DNA of 64,000 bases from Vulgatibacter incomptus (GCF_001263175.1 NZ_CP012332.1:1168501-1232500); one strand, 5' to 3'. Shown: positions 6,951 through 16,454, numbered from the stretch's first letter. The notes: generated by a model from the sequence alone, not told the origin. A program made the numbers and translations.

Positions 6951-9623
6951 ATGAGCACGATGCTGGTCAGCAGCTCCCCCGGGGTGTTCGAATCGGCGAC
7001 GCCGATGATGCGGCAGTACCTCGAGAAGAAGGCGCAGGTGCCGGACGCGGTCCTCTTCTTCCGCCTCGGCGACTTCTACGAGATGTTCTACGAGGACGCG
7101 ATCGCCGCCTCAGAGGTCCTCGGGATCGCGCTCACGTCGCGCTCGAAGGCAGGGGAGGAGCGCGTGCCGATGTGCGGCTTCCCCCACCACGCCGCCCGGG
7201 GCTACGTCGCCAAGATGATCGCCCAGGGCCACAAGGTGGCGATCTGCGATCAGGTCGAGGTTCAGGGCAGCGGCAGCAAGGCGATGTTCACGAGGGAGAT
7301 CACCCGAGTGGTCACGCCGGGCATGGTCCTCGACGACGAGATCCTCGAGGCCCGGGCGGACCACTTCCTCGCGGCGGTCGTGCCTCACGCCTCCGGCTTC
7401 GGGCTCGCGCTCCTCGACGCCTCGACGGGTGAGTTCCGGGCGGCCCAGGTCTCGGACCGGCGGATCCTCGTGGAGGAGCTCGGCAGGGCCGGTCCCCGAG
7501 AGGTGATCCTCCCTGCGAAGAGCGGCCTCCTCGACGCGGTGCGCGCCTCTTGTCCGTCGGCCCTCGCCCAGGAGCTCGAGGATCCGACGGTCTTCGATCC
7601 GCGCCGGGCGGAGGAGGGGCTCCGCCGGCAGCTCGGCACGGCCGCGCTGGAAGGCTTCGGCCTCGGCGGCCTCCCTGGGGCGACTCAGGCCGCCGGCGCC
7701 GCCCTGGCGTACCTCTCGCAGACCCAGCGGGCCTCGTCCGCCTCGCACATCGATCGGATCCAGGTCTACTACCCCGAGGGCCACCTGGTCCTCGACGAGG
7801 CGACGCGGTCGAACCTCGAGCTCACCCGGACGATTCAGGGCGGCCGGACGAAGGGCTCGCTCCTCGGCCTCCTGGACCGCACGGCCACCGCCATGGGCGG
7901 GCGCACCCTGGCCCGGTGGATCGGCTATCCGCTCCTGGACCTCCGGGAGATCGGCCGGCGCCACGACTCGGTGGAGGAGCTCTCGACGAGGGGGGTCCTC
8001 CGCGGCGAGCTCTCCGGGACCCTTCGGGAGGTCGGGGATCTCGAGCGCCTCCTGGGCCGGCTCTCCCTCGGCGCGGGCACCGCCCGGGACTGCAGGCTCA
8101 TGGGCAGCTCGCTCTCGCGGCTTCCCGCGCTGCGCAAGCTGCTCGCCGACTGCCGCTCGGAGCTCCTGGCTGACCTCGGGCCGGCCCTGGAGGGGCTGGA
8201 CGACCTCGCCGCCGATCTGGACCGCGCCCTCGAAGAGGACCTCCCCGCGACGACGCGGGAAGGGGGCATGTTCCGGAAGGGATGGGACGCCGAGCTCGAC
8301 GAGCTCCTCGACCTCTCGGCGAGCGGAAAGGAGTTCCTCGCGCGCCTGGAGGCCCGTGAGCGCGAGCAGACCGGCATCGGGTCGCTGAAGGTCCGCTACA
8401 ACCGGGTCTTCGGCTACTTCCTCGAGATCACCAAGGCGAACCTCCACCTGGTGCCCGCGCACTACGCCCGCAAGCAGACCACGGTGAACTCAGAGCGCTT
8501 CACGACCGAGGAGCTGCAGGGCTACGAGGAGAAGGTCCTCACCGCCGAGGAGCGCCGCATCGAGCGCGAGAGCAAGCTCTTCGAGGAGCTGCGCGGCCGG
8601 ATCCTCGAGCGCGCGGCGGCGATCAAGGCGGCGGCTGGCGCGATCGCGGTCGGCGACGCGCTGCTCTCGCTCGCGCGGGTCGCGGCGGAGCTCGGCTACG
8701 TTCGGCCCGAGGTCGACGAAGGCGACGTTCTCGAGATCGTCGAGGGCCGCCATCCGGTGGTGGAGCGCGCGCTCTCGGGCGGCGAGGCCTTCGTCCCCAA
8801 CGACGTCCTCCTCGATCGCAGCCGGAACCAGGTCGTGGTGATCACGGGCCCGAACATGGCGGGCAAGAGCACGGTGCTGCGGCAGACCGCGCTGATCGCG
8901 CTCCTGGCGCAGGCGGGCTCCTTCGTTCCCGCGTCCCGGGCCCGGGTGGGGCTGGTGGATCGGATCTTCTGCCGGGTCGGCGCCTCGGACGATCTCGCCA
9001 GGGGGCAGTCGACCTTCATGGTGGAGATGGTCGAGACCGCCGCGATCCTCCACGGCGCGACCGCGCGCTCCCTGGTCGTCCTCGACGAGATCGGCCGCGG
9101 CACCTCCACCTTCGACGGACTCTCGATCGCCTGGGCCGTGGCGGAGCACCTGCACGACCGGGTGGGCGCCCGGACCCTCTTCGCGACCCACTACCACGAG
9201 CTGGTGGAGCTGGCCCGGGAGCGGGAGCGGGTGCAGAACGCCACCATCGCGGTCACCGAGCAGGAGGGCAGGGTGATCTTCCTCCGCAAGCTCGTGGCCG
9301 GCGGCGCGTCCCGCTCCTACGGCATCGAGGTGGCCCGCCTCGCCGGGATCCCCTCGGAGGTCCTGGCCCGGGCCCGCGAGATCCTCCAGAACCTCGAGAA
9401 GAATGAGCTCGATCCGGAGGGCAGGGCGGTCTTCGCGGGCAAGGGCCGCGGGCGAAAGAACCCTCCCGCCAACCAGCTCGGCCTCTTCGAGCCGCCTCCG
9501 AGGCCCCAGATCCCGGCCGAGGTCGCGGGCATCCTCGAGAAGCTGCGCTCCCTCGACCCCGACGGAATCACGCCGAGGGACGCGTTGGCGATCCTCGCTG
9601 AGCTCAAGGCCCGGGCGGGGTAG
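6951..9623 (+). CDS. mutS: DNA mismatch repair protein MutS
   Basis: 890 residues from the ATG at 6951, which has GGATAAGG 8 nt upstream; a GTG at 6942 overlaps that site and is less likely. MutS binds mispaired bases and starts repair with MutL. Seen here: the N-terminal mismatch-binding F-Y-E motif (F42-Y43-E44 in RLGDFYEMF), the lever/clamp region, and the C-terminal ATPase with Walker A GPNMAGKST (about residue 633), Walker B VVLDEIGRGTSTFDG and the FATHYHEL switch motif. Length is normal for the family. It follows the lipoprotein island on the same strand and is followed by a palindromic repeat. No mutL lies in the window. Confidence 0.97.
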   Translation: MSTMLVSSSPGVFESATPMMRQYLEKKAQVPDAVLFFRLGDFYEMFYEDAIAASEVLGIALTSRSKAGEERVPMCGFPHHAARGYVAKMIAQGHKVAICDQVEVQGSGSKAMFTREITRVVTPGMVLDDEILEARADHFLAAVVPHASGFGLALLDASTGEFRAAQVSDRRILVEELGRAGPREVILPAKSGLLDAVRASCPSALAQELEDPTVFDPRRAEEGLRRQLGTAALEGFGLGGLPGATQAAGAALAYLSQTQRASSASHIDRIQVYYPEGHLVLDEATRSNLELTRTIQGGRTKGSLLGLLDRTATAMGGRTLARWIGYPLLDLREIGRRHDSVEELSTRGVLRGELSGTLREVGDLERLLGRLSLGAGTARDCRLMGSSLSRLPALRKLLADCRSELLADLGPALEGLDDLAADLDRALEEDLPATTREGGMFRKGWDAELDELLDLSASGKEFLARLEAREREQTGIGSLKVRYNRVFGYFLEITKANLHLVPAHYARKQTTVNSERFTTEELQGYEEKVLTAEERRIERESKLFEELRGRILERAAAIKAAAGAIAVGDALLSLARVAAELGYVRPEVDEGDVLEIVEGRHPVVERALSGGEAFVPNDVLLDRSRNQVVVITGPNMAGKSTVLRQTALIALLAQAGSFVPASRARVGLVDRIFCRVGASDDLARGQSTFMVEMVETAAILHGATARSLVVLDEIGRGTSTFDGLSIAWAVAEHLHDRVGARTLFATHYHELVELARERERVQNATIAVTEQEGRVIFLRKLVAGGASRSYGIEVARLAGIPSEVLARAREILQNLEKNELDPEGRAVFAGKGRGRKNPPANQLGLFEPPPRPQIPAEVAGILEKLRSLDPDGITPRDALAILAELKARAG

Positions 9624-9630
9624 CTCTTTC

Positions 9631-9771
9631 GGAGCGTGTGAAGAAATCGGCCCCGCCGAAGCGGGCCCGCTTTCTTCAGCTCGCGCTTCGCGCGATCGCG
9701 CCGTTCCGTTGCTCCGCCTTCGGCTCCGCGTGCGCGAGGGCGCTCCTTTTCGTCTGCTCGCCTCCGGCTCG
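9631..9771 (+). repeat. dispersed palindromic intergenic element, copy A
   Basis: The element starts with GGAGCGTG, then a 40-nt near-palindrome (9639-9678; 16 of 18 stem pairs, CGAA loop), a CGCGCTTCGCGCG module and a GCTCCGCCTTCGGCTCCG module. The same order occurs at 14232-14331, 51447-51560 and, inverted, 39879-39986. It fills most of the mutS-amidase gap and could also act as a transcript-end hairpin. Confidence 0.7.
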
Positions 9772-9883
9772 GGGGGGGCACTCCGGCGCCGGGCGAGGCC
9801 ACCCGTTTTGCACAGGGTGGATCCGGCCGAAACTTTGCCTGGTCGAGGGGCGTGTGGTTCGGTGTGAGCCTGTGGAGCTCACC

Positions 9884-11521
9884 ATGCGCCAGCTCGGCCT
9901 CGCCATCGCCCTCCTGCTCGCCGCCGCCTCGATGCGGGTCGAGGCCGCTCACGCGGCCCCGAATCCCGAAGCGACCTACCAGGAGGCGCGTTCCTCGTTC
10001 CTCGAGCTCGTCCGGGACAACAAGCGCAACCGGTTCCGGCACCACTGGACGCCCGTGATCTCGGGGCTGGATCGGAGCGCCAAGGCCCTTCCGCGCGGGC
10101 AGAAGCAGTGCGAGGCGTGGTTCAACGGCGCCCGCGCCCACCAGGAGCTCTCCCGTATCTCGTCCCGAGACGACGACCGGGACGAGGCGATCCGCCGGTT
10201 CCGCGACATGGCCAACCGCTGCTCGAGCTCGAGCCTGGCGGACGACGCGCTCTATCACGCCGCCTCGCTCGGTCGGGATTCGGCTCCGGCCGCAGCCCGC
10301 AAGGACCTGGAGCAGCTCCTCGCGCGCTACCCCAAGGGCGACATGGCGCCCAAGGCCCGCGAGCTCCTCGCCGACCTCGGGCCTGCCCGAAAGGGCACGG
10401 CCGTGGCCGCTGCGGCCCCCGCGATCTCTACCGCTTCCCGAGCGCCGACGTCCGCATCGGCGTCCGCCCAGGCGCCTGCAAAGGTCTCCGCGCCTGCCTC
10501 TGCACAGGCGTCCACGGCGACCGCGCAGGCCTCCGACCTCCCGTCGAATGCGGCACCGTCGACGCGCTCGGAGCCGTCCGCCGAGCCCGCCGCCGACGTC
10601 CCCGGCGCGAAGCTCCCGTCTGCGGCGGACATCCTGGCGTCCCTCGACTCCCGCGGCGCCGACGCCAAGAGGCCTGAGGACATCGCCCTGGAGGTGGACC
10701 TCGCCAAGGACCAGGCCGCGTCGAAGGGCCTGGATCCCGCCCGGATGCAGGCGCTCCAGGACGCGGTCGGTGGCGAGATCACGCTCTCGCTGGCGGCGGG
10801 GCTGAAGGTGAAGCGGGTCGTGATCGACGCCGGCCACGGCGGCAAGGACACGGGGGCCATCGCCCGCGACGGCACCCACGAGAAGGACCTCACGCTCGCG
10901 ATCGCCAAGAAGCTGAAGACCCACCTCTCGACCCTCGGCCTCGAGGTCCTGCTCACGCGGGATCGCGACGTCTTCCTCTCTCTCGAGGAGCGGACCCGCT
11001 TCGCGAACGACAAGCACGCGGATCTCTTCATCTCGATCCACGTGAACGCCGCTGCGAACAAGAAGGCCACCGGGATCGAGACGTACACGCTGAACCTGAA
11101 TTCCGACCGCTACGCGATGCGCCTCGCCGCCCGCGAGAACGCGACCTCGTCGCGGCGGATCGGCGATCTCGAGCTGATCCTGGCCGACCTCGCGACCAAG
11201 GCGAACACCGACGACTCGGTCCGCCTCGCCCGCCTGAGCCAGGACCGGATGACGTCGCGCCTGCGCAACAAGTACGGCGCCTCGACCATCCGTGACCTCG
11301 GCGTGAAGCAGGCGCTCTTCTTCGTCCTCGTCGGCGCGAAGATGCCGGCGATCCTCGTGGAGACCGGCTTCCTCTCCAATCCCGACGAGGCGAAGCGCCT
11401 GCGCTCCGACGCCTACCAGGAGGAGCTCGCCAGGAGCCTCGCCGACGGCGTCCGGCGCTTCATCGACGAGCGCGAGGCGATCGCCCGCGGCGACACCGGC
11501 AGCCAGACCGGGGTGTTCTAA
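9884..11521 (+). CDS. secreted N-acetylmuramoyl-L-alanine amidase (Amidase_3)
   Basis: 545 residues. The start is at ATG 9884 (GGAG 6 nt upstream), which places a signal peptide MRQLGLAIALLLAAASM at the N-terminus; the longer upstream frame only runs through the repeat element. Residues about 20-170 are helical and TPR-like, followed by an Ala/Ser/Pro-rich linker (about 175-255). The catalytic domain is about 305-535 and shows the zinc ligands in DAGHGG (H318), the following HEKD Glu and SIHVNA, plus the catalytic Glu in ILVETGF. It cleaves the lactyl-alanine amide bond of peptidoglycan in the periplasm, for example during cell separation, as AmiC-type enzymes do. Confidence 0.92.
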   Translation: MRQLGLAIALLLAAASMRVEAAHAAPNPEATYQEARSSFLELVRDNKRNRFRHHWTPVISGLDRSAKALPRGQKQCEAWFNGARAHQELSRISSRDDDRDEAIRRFRDMANRCSSSSLADDALYHAASLGRDSAPAAARKDLEQLLARYPKGDMAPKARELLADLGPARKGTAVAAAAPAISTASRAPTSASASAQAPAKVSAPASAQASTATAQASDLPSNAAPSTRSEPSAEPAADVPGAKLPSAADILASLDSRGADAKRPEDIALEVDLAKDQAASKGLDPARMQALQDAVGGEITLSLAAGLKVKRVVIDAGHGGKDTGAIARDGTHEKDLTLAIAKKLKTHLSTLGLEVLLTRDRDVFLSLEERTRFANDKHADLFISIHVNAAANKKATGIETYTLNLNSDRYAMRLAARENATSSRRIGDLELILADLATKANTDDSVRLARLSQDRMTSRLRNKYGASTIRDLGVKQALFFVLVGAKMPAILVETGFLSNPDEAKRLRSDAYQEELARSLADGVRRFIDEREAIARGDTGSQTGVF

Positions 11522-11549
11522 CCGGTCGCCCCTCGGGCAGAATGGCCGG

Positions 11550-14165
11550 ATGACTCCGTCCCTCTCGATCGGCCTACCCGACCTCGCCGACCCCGCGTCC
11601 CGCGCCGAAGCCTTCCGCGCCTACGTGGAGGCGATGAGAGGCGAGCTGCGCGAGCGGCACGAGGCCGGCGCCAAGGGGCGGGAGATCGTCCGGGCCACCT
11701 CGCGGCTCCTCTCCAAGGCGATCGCCGGGCTCTTCGAGGAGCTCCATCGCGAGGCAGGCTCGCCCGAGGGCATGGCGCTGGCCGCGGTCGGCGGCTTCGG
11801 CCGGATGGAGCTCGCACCCTACTCGGACGTGGACCTTCTCCTCGTGCACGACGGCCTGCCCGAGCCCGTCGTGCAGCAGGTGGCCGAGCCGCTCTTCCGC
11901 ATCCTCTGGGACGCGCGCCTCGAGGTCGGCGCCTCGGTCCGTACCCCGGACGAGTGCGTCGAGGCGGCGGCCGCCGATCACACCGTGCGTACGGCGCTCC
12001 TCGACTGCCGTCGCCTCGCGGGCGATCCCGGGACCTACGCCCGCTTCGAGGGCAGGGTGCTCCGGGACCTGCCGCCGGGGCAGGTCGACGCGCTCGTGGT
12101 AGCGAAGACCGCCGAGCTGAGGCGGCGCCGCGAGCGCTTCGGCGGCTCGGTCCACCTCCTCGAGCCCAACGTCAAGCAATCGCCTGGCGCCCTGCGCGAT
12201 CTCCAGGCGGCCCTCTGGATGGCCCGCGCCCGCTTCAAGGCGGGAGGGCTCTCGGACCTCCTCTCACTCGGTGTGATGCCCCAGCTCGAGGTCGAGCGCC
12301 TCAAGGAGGCCCGGGACTTCCTCTGGCGGGTCCGGAACCAGCTCCACTACCTGGCGGGGCGCAAGGAGGATCACCTCACCTTCCACTGGCAGGAGCAGGT
12401 TGCCACCGCGCTGGGCTATCGCACCAAGGAGCCGGAGGGCCTCGCGGTCGAGCAGTTCATGCGGGACTACTACCTGGCCGCTTCCGCGATCCGGCGCCTG
12501 GCGGACGAGCTCGCCGAGCGCTGCGCCCCTGCGAGCGCCGCGCCCGCCGCGCCGACCGAGTGGATGGCGGGGCCGGGCCTGAAGGTCTGGAAGGGAAAGC
12601 TCACCTTCGACGACCCCGACGCCCTCGCCCGGGATCCTTCCCTCTTCGTGCGTTTGTTCACCACGAGTGAGAAGCTCGGCGTGGACATCTACGGCTTCGC
12701 CCGCGACCGGATCCGGGACGAGGCGGCGCGGATCGACGACGCGATCCGGACCGACCCCGCCGTGTGCAAGGCCCTCAAGGAGGCCCTCGCCAAGCTCGGG
12801 ACCGGCGAGTGGCTGCGGCAGATGCACCGGGAAGGGGTCCTCGGCGCGCTCGTGCCGGAGTTCGGCAGGGTCACGGCCAAGCACCAGCACGACCTCTACC
12901 ATGTGTACACGGTCGATGTTCACACCGTGTTCGCCATGCAGAAGCTTGCGCGGCTTCGGGCGGGTGAGCTCCTCGACGAGGAGCCCGAGCTCTCCCTCGC
13001 CGCCCGGGAGATCCAGCGGCCCCTCGCGCTCTCGCTCGGCGTGCTCTTCCACGACGCGGGCAAGGGCATGGGCGGGAGCCACAGCGAGAAGGGCGCGGAG
13101 CTCGTGCGCCGGTTCTGCGCGAGGGTCGGGGTCTCGCCCGCCGAGGCGGACGACGCCGAGTTCCTCGTTCGCGAGCACCTCGCCATGAGCCACGTCTCGC
13201 AGCGGCGCGATCTCTCGGACCCCGAGCTGATCGCGGACTTCGCCGGCCGGATGGGCGGGCGCGACCGTCTCGACATGCTCTACGTGCTCACCTTCGTGGA
13301 CACGTTCAGCGTCGGGCCCGGCACCTGGACGAGCTGGAAGGGCCGCCTCCTCACCGAGCTCCACCAGAAGACCGCCGCCGCGCTCCAGGGAAAGGCCGTG
13401 GACGCAGGACGCGCGTCCGCCCAGCGCGAGGCGCTGCTGGCCCGGGACATCGACGCCGCTCGCGCGGACGCCTTCCTCGCGCGGATGCCGAGGCGCTATT
13501 TCGCCTTCGCGGACCCTGCCGACGCGCTCCGCTCCATGCGCGTTCTCGAGCTCGCGGCCCACCGTGGCCTGGCCACCGCCGTCCGCGACACCGATCAGCA
13601 CACCACCGTCACCCTCGCAGCAGCGGATCGGCCCGGGCTGCTGGCGTCGATCGCGGGCGTTTTCACCGCGCATCGGCTCGACATCCTCAGCGCCGACGTC
13701 TTCTCGACCTCCGACGGCAAGGCCCTGGACGTCTTCGTCGTCCGAGGGCCCGGCGGGGGCAAGGTGGAGCGGAGCCGCTGGCGCCGGGCGCGTCGGGATC
13801 TCGTGCGGGTGCTCGGGGGCGAGCTCTCGGGCGACGACCTGGTTCGCAAGGCCCTCGAGCCGTCAGGGCTTCCGCCGCGCCACGTTCCCGCGGTGCCGAC
13901 GAAGGTGAAGGTCGACGACCGATCCTCGCGCCGTTTCACGGTGGTGGACGTCTTCGCCGCCGACCGCCGTGGGCTGCTCCACGCCCTGACCTCGGCGCTG
14001 CGCACCGCGTCGCTCACCATCGCGGTGGCCCGCATCGCCACCGAGGGCAACCGCGCCATCGACTCCTTCTACGTCTGCGACGCGGAGGGGCGGAAGCTGC
14101 AAGGCGGTGTCCGTATCGCCGAGCTCGAGACCTTGCTCAGGAGCGCGGCCGACGCCGGGCGTTAG
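11550..14165 (+). CDS. glnD: [protein-PII] uridylyltransferase / uridylyl-removing enzyme GlnD
   Basis: 871 residues, the usual GlnD size. Domains in order: nucleotidyltransferase with GGFGRMELAPYSDVDLLL (Asp93 and Asp95 as metal ligands), a GlnD linker domain, an HD phosphohydrolase domain with VLFHDAGKG (about H500/D501), and two C-terminal ACT domains that sense glutamine (about 690-760 and 795-865). The enzyme adds UMP to PII proteins under nitrogen starvation and removes it when glutamine is plentiful. It starts 28 nt after the amidase stop on the same strand. No PII or glutamine synthetase gene lies in the window. Confidence 0.96.
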   Translation: MTPSLSIGLPDLADPASRAEAFRAYVEAMRGELRERHEAGAKGREIVRATSRLLSKAIAGLFEELHREAGSPEGMALAAVGGFGRMELAPYSDVDLLLVHDGLPEPVVQQVAEPLFRILWDARLEVGASVRTPDECVEAAAADHTVRTALLDCRRLAGDPGTYARFEGRVLRDLPPGQVDALVVAKTAELRRRRERFGGSVHLLEPNVKQSPGALRDLQAALWMARARFKAGGLSDLLSLGVMPQLEVERLKEARDFLWRVRNQLHYLAGRKEDHLTFHWQEQVATALGYRTKEPEGLAVEQFMRDYYLAASAIRRLADELAERCAPASAAPAAPTEWMAGPGLKVWKGKLTFDDPDALARDPSLFVRLFTTSEKLGVDIYGFARDRIRDEAARIDDAIRTDPAVCKALKEALAKLGTGEWLRQMHREGVLGALVPEFGRVTAKHQHDLYHVYTVDVHTVFAMQKLARLRAGELLDEEPELSLAAREIQRPLALSLGVLFHDAGKGMGGSHSEKGAELVRRFCARVGVSPAEADDAEFLVREHLAMSHVSQRRDLSDPELIADFAGRMGGRDRLDMLYVLTFVDTFSVGPGTWTSWKGRLLTELHQKTAAALQGKAVDAGRASAQREALLARDIDAARADAFLARMPRRYFAFADPADALRSMRVLELAAHRGLATAVRDTDQHTTVTLAAADRPGLLASIAGVFTAHRLDILSADVFSTSDGKALDVFVVRGPGGGKVERSRWRRARRDLVRVLGGELSGDDLVRKALEPSGLPPRHVPAVPTKVKVDDRSSRRFTVVDVFAADRRGLLHALTSALRTASLTIAVARIATEGNRAIDSFYVCDAEGRKLQGGVRIAELETLLRSAADAGR

Positions 14166-14231
14166 GCGCATCCGCCGCTCCTCCCACACGTCGCCGACGG
14201 AGGCCGCGAGGCGGTTCGCGCCGTTCCTCTC

Positions 14232-14331
14232 CGAGCGTATGAAGAAATCGGTCCCGCCGAAGCGGGCCCGACTTCTTCAGCCGCGCTTCGCGCGAACGCG
14301 CTCTACGTTTGCTCCGCCTCCGGCTTCGCCC
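14232..14331 (+). repeat. dispersed palindromic intergenic element, copy B
   Basis: CGAGCGTATGAAG, a 40-nt hairpin (14240-14279), CGCGCTTCGCGCG and GCTCCGCCTCCGGCTTCGCC in the same order as copy A. Relative to copy A, stem position 32 is A and pairs with T9, while position 33 has become unpaired. Confidence 0.7.
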
Positions 14332-14556
14332 GCGGCCAGCGGGACCCGTTCCGGTCCAGGGCTTCCCAAGCTGCGTGCGCTCGCTATGTTCTCCCCGGGA
14401 CAGCTCGGGATGAACGACCTCGCTGATCACGCAGCCGCCACAGGCATCCCCCTCGCAGGGGCCTGTGGTCCGCTTGCACGGCCGGGCGCCGAGTGCGGAA
14501 GGTGTAGGTCGGAAGCTGCACATGCCCAGGGGCGGCACGGCTTCCATGGGGGCAGG
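14332..14556 (+). other. non-coding or N-terminal extension upstream of the ATP-grasp gene
   Basis: No separate gene is recognised. The frame of the ATP-grasp gene is open upstream through ATGs at 14386 and 14410 and would add 57 or 49 residues that include C-x11-C-x2-C. Neither ATG has a better ribosome site than the GTG at 14557, and the family normally begins near that GTG, so the stretch is most likely a leader region. Confidence 0.35.
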
Positions 14557-15474
14557 GTGATCCGCTTCGGGGTCGTCACCGCTTTCGAACACGAGGACGC
14601 CAGCTCGCGCTCGCTGCTCGAGGCCTGCCGGCGCCACGGGACGGCGGTTCCGGTGGACCCGGCCACGCTCTCGGTGTCGGTCGTCGACGGGCGGACCGCG
14701 GTCTGCGCCGCGGGCGAGGACTCCTGGACCTTCGACGCCTTCCTCCTCCTCCGCGGGATCGGCCGGAACGGCGACGCCGACGTCCAGCTCGAGGCCTACC
14801 GGACCCTGGAGCGGGTTGGGGCGCTGCTCATCAACGGACTCGAACCCCTCCTCTCCGCCCAGGACAAGCTCCGCTCGAGCCGGATCCTCGGCGAGGCCGG
14901 CGTTCCCACCCCGCCGGTCGCGGTGGTCCAGCGCGAGGCCGATCTCGAGCGCGTGCTCGCGACCCTCGGCCGGGCGGTGGCCAAGCCCCAGTGGGGATCG
15001 CTGGGCGAGGGGGTCGAGCTCCTCGACGAAGGCCCGGACGGCATGCGCCGGGCCGCCGGGCTCCTCCAGGAGCAAGGGGCCGTCTTCCTCCAGGCGTGGG
15101 TCGACCACGGCGGCAGCGACATCCGGGCCTTCGTGGTCGACGGGAGGATCGAGGCCGCGATGGAGCGGATCGCGCCGATCGGCGAGTTCCGCACCAACGT
15201 CGCGGTCGGGGCCGACGGACGGGCCATCGAGCTCTCCGCGCGCCTCGAGGAGGTGGCCGTTCGCGCCGCTCGCGCGCTCGGCCTCGAATGGGCCGGAGTG
15301 GATCTGGCCCTGGGTCCCGACGGTCCCACGGTGATCGAAGTAAACGGGAGCCCGGGCTGGGAGGGGATTGAGCGCGCCACGGGGCGCGACATGGCTGGAG
15401 CAATCGCCGCGCATGCGGCACGCCGTGTGTCGCAGCGAGCCCTGCGACGGGCGGCTTTCGTGGAAGGAGGCTAG
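14557..15474 (+). CDS. ATP-grasp ligase, RimK family
   Basis: 305 residues from a GTG preceded by GGGGGCAGG. The C-terminal two thirds are an ATP-grasp fold: a substrate-strand segment DKLRSSRILGEAGVPTP, nucleotide-binding AKPQWGSLGEGVELL, FLQAWVDHGGSDIRAFVV, and the metal-binding end GPTVIEVNGSPGWEGIE (Glu and Asn ligands). RimK enzymes use ATP to join amino acids, typically glutamate, to a protein or small-molecule carboxylate; the substrate here cannot be read from sequence. The stop lies only 6 nt before the ATG of a Lys-rich KGG protein, so the two are very probably co-translated and may be enzyme and target. Confidence 0.8.
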   Translation: MIRFGVVTAFEHEDASSRSLLEACRRHGTAVPVDPATLSVSVVDGRTAVCAAGEDSWTFDAFLLLRGIGRNGDADVQLEAYRTLERVGALLINGLEPLLSAQDKLRSSRILGEAGVPTPPVAVVQREADLERVLATLGRAVAKPQWGSLGEGVELLDEGPDGMRRAAGLLQEQGAVFLQAWVDHGGSDIRAFVVDGRIEAAMERIAPIGEFRTNVAVGADGRAIELSARLEEVAVRAARALGLEWAGVDLALGPDGPTVIEVNGSPGWEGIERATGRDMAGAIAAHAARRVSQRALRRAAFVEGG

Positions 15475-15480
15475 GGAGAG

Positions 15481-15978
15481 ATGGCGACGAGGACGAGGAC
15501 CACGAAGAAGACCACTGCGAAGAAGGCCACGACGGCGCGGAAGCCACGGGCGAAGGCGCCCGCCAAGACCGCTGCGAGGACGACCAGGGCCAAGGCCCCG
15601 TCTCGGACGAAGGCTCCCGCCGCCAAGGCGCCGGCGAAGGGCCGCGCCGCCGCCGGGGCCCGCGCAGCCAAGCCCAGCGCCAGGAGCGCCAGGGAGGTGA
15701 AGGAGAAGGAGGCGCCGAGCGGGGGCATGACCGTCCGGGAGGCAGGCAGGAAGGGCGGCCTCATCGGCGGCCGCAAGGGCGGGCAGACCGTCCTGCGCGA
15801 GCGCGGCCCCAAGTTCTACAGCGAGATCGGCAAGAAGGGCGGCCAGCGCGTCCGCGAGCTGATCGAGCGCGCCAAGGAGCTCGAGGCGCGGGCGGAGGGC
15901 GCCGTGCGGAAGGCGGCCAAGGAGCGCAAGCCTGCCGCGCGCAAGACCACCACTTCGCGTCGCACCGGAGGGAGGTAG
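15481..15978 (+). CDS. lysine/alanine-rich histone-H1-like protein with KGG repeats
   Basis: 165 residues. Residues 1-80 are almost all Lys, Arg, Ala, Thr and Pro (a histone H1-like tail, probably DNA-binding). Residues about 83-130 contain KGG motifs: MTVREAGRKGG, GGRKGGQ, FYSEIGKKGGQRVRELIE. The KGG motif occurs in stress-induced proteins such as GsiB and con-10. The C-terminus is again basic. GGAGG (15468-15472), inside the end of the ligase gene, serves as the ribosome site. It could be a chromatin-like or stress protein; a link to the upstream ATP-grasp enzyme is inferred from coupling only. Confidence 0.78.
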   Translation: MATRTRTTKKTTAKKATTARKPRAKAPAKTAARTTRAKAPSRTKAPAAKAPAKGRAAAGARAAKPSARSAREVKEKEAPSGGMTVREAGRKGGLIGGRKGGQTVLRERGPKFYSEIGKKGGQRVRELIERAKELEARAEGAVRKAAKERKPAARKTTTSRRTGGR

Positions 15979-16032
15979 GGCTCGAGGACGGATCGAAGCG
16001 TAGAGCGCCAGCACGTTCGCAGGAGGTAGGGG

Positions 16033-16416
16033 ATGGCCGAGGAGAAGAAGGGCAGCAAGGGCGCGATGAGCGTTGCGGAAGCCGGCCGAAAGGGAGGCGA
16101 GCGGGTCAAGCGTGAGCGGGGCCGCGCCTTCTATGAGGAGATCGGGCGCAAGGGCGGCGAGACCGTCGCCCGCGAGCGCGGCCGGGAGTTCTACGAGGAG
16201 ATCGGCAGGAAGGGCGGCGAGACCGTCAAGGCCGAGCGCGGCGCCTCTTTCTACGAAGAGATCGGCAAGAAGGGCGGCGAGACCGTCAAGGCCGAGCGCG
16301 GCATGCCCTTCTACGAGGAGATTGGCCGGAAGGGCGGCCAGAAGGTCCGCGAGCTGATCGAGGAGGGGAAGCGATCGGCCAGCAAGGCCGAGCCCAAGGG
16401 CGAACCCGAGAAGTAG
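16033..16416 (+). CDS. KGG-repeat stress-type protein, five units
   Basis: 127 residues, strongly hydrophilic. From residue 12 it is five units of about 20 residues, each close to FYEEIGRKGGETVKAERGxx; the first is divergent (SVAEAGRKGGERV) and the last ends GGQKVRELIEEG. This is the KGG/GsiB-like repeat, associated with desiccation and general stress in other bacteria. AGGAGG stands 8 nt before the ATG. It is the second of three KGG genes in a row and is followed by a hairpin at 16455. Confidence 0.85.
   Translation: MAEEKKGSKGAMSVAEAGRKGGERVKRERGRAFYEEIGRKGGETVARERGREFYEEIGRKGGETVKAERGASFYEEIGKKGGETVKAERGMPFYEEIGRKGGQKVRELIEEGKRSASKAEPKGEPEK
16069..16368 (+). repeat. five in-frame 60-nt tandem repeats
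   Basis: Sixty-base units (phases beginning about 16069, 16129, 16189, 16249 and 16309) encode the 20-residue KGG units. The inner ones are nearly identical at the DNA level, so copy number could change by slippage or recombination without breaking the frame. Confidence 0.8.
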
Positions 16417-16454
16417 CCCGCGCGTCGCCCACGAACCTCCGGGCTGGGAATCGG

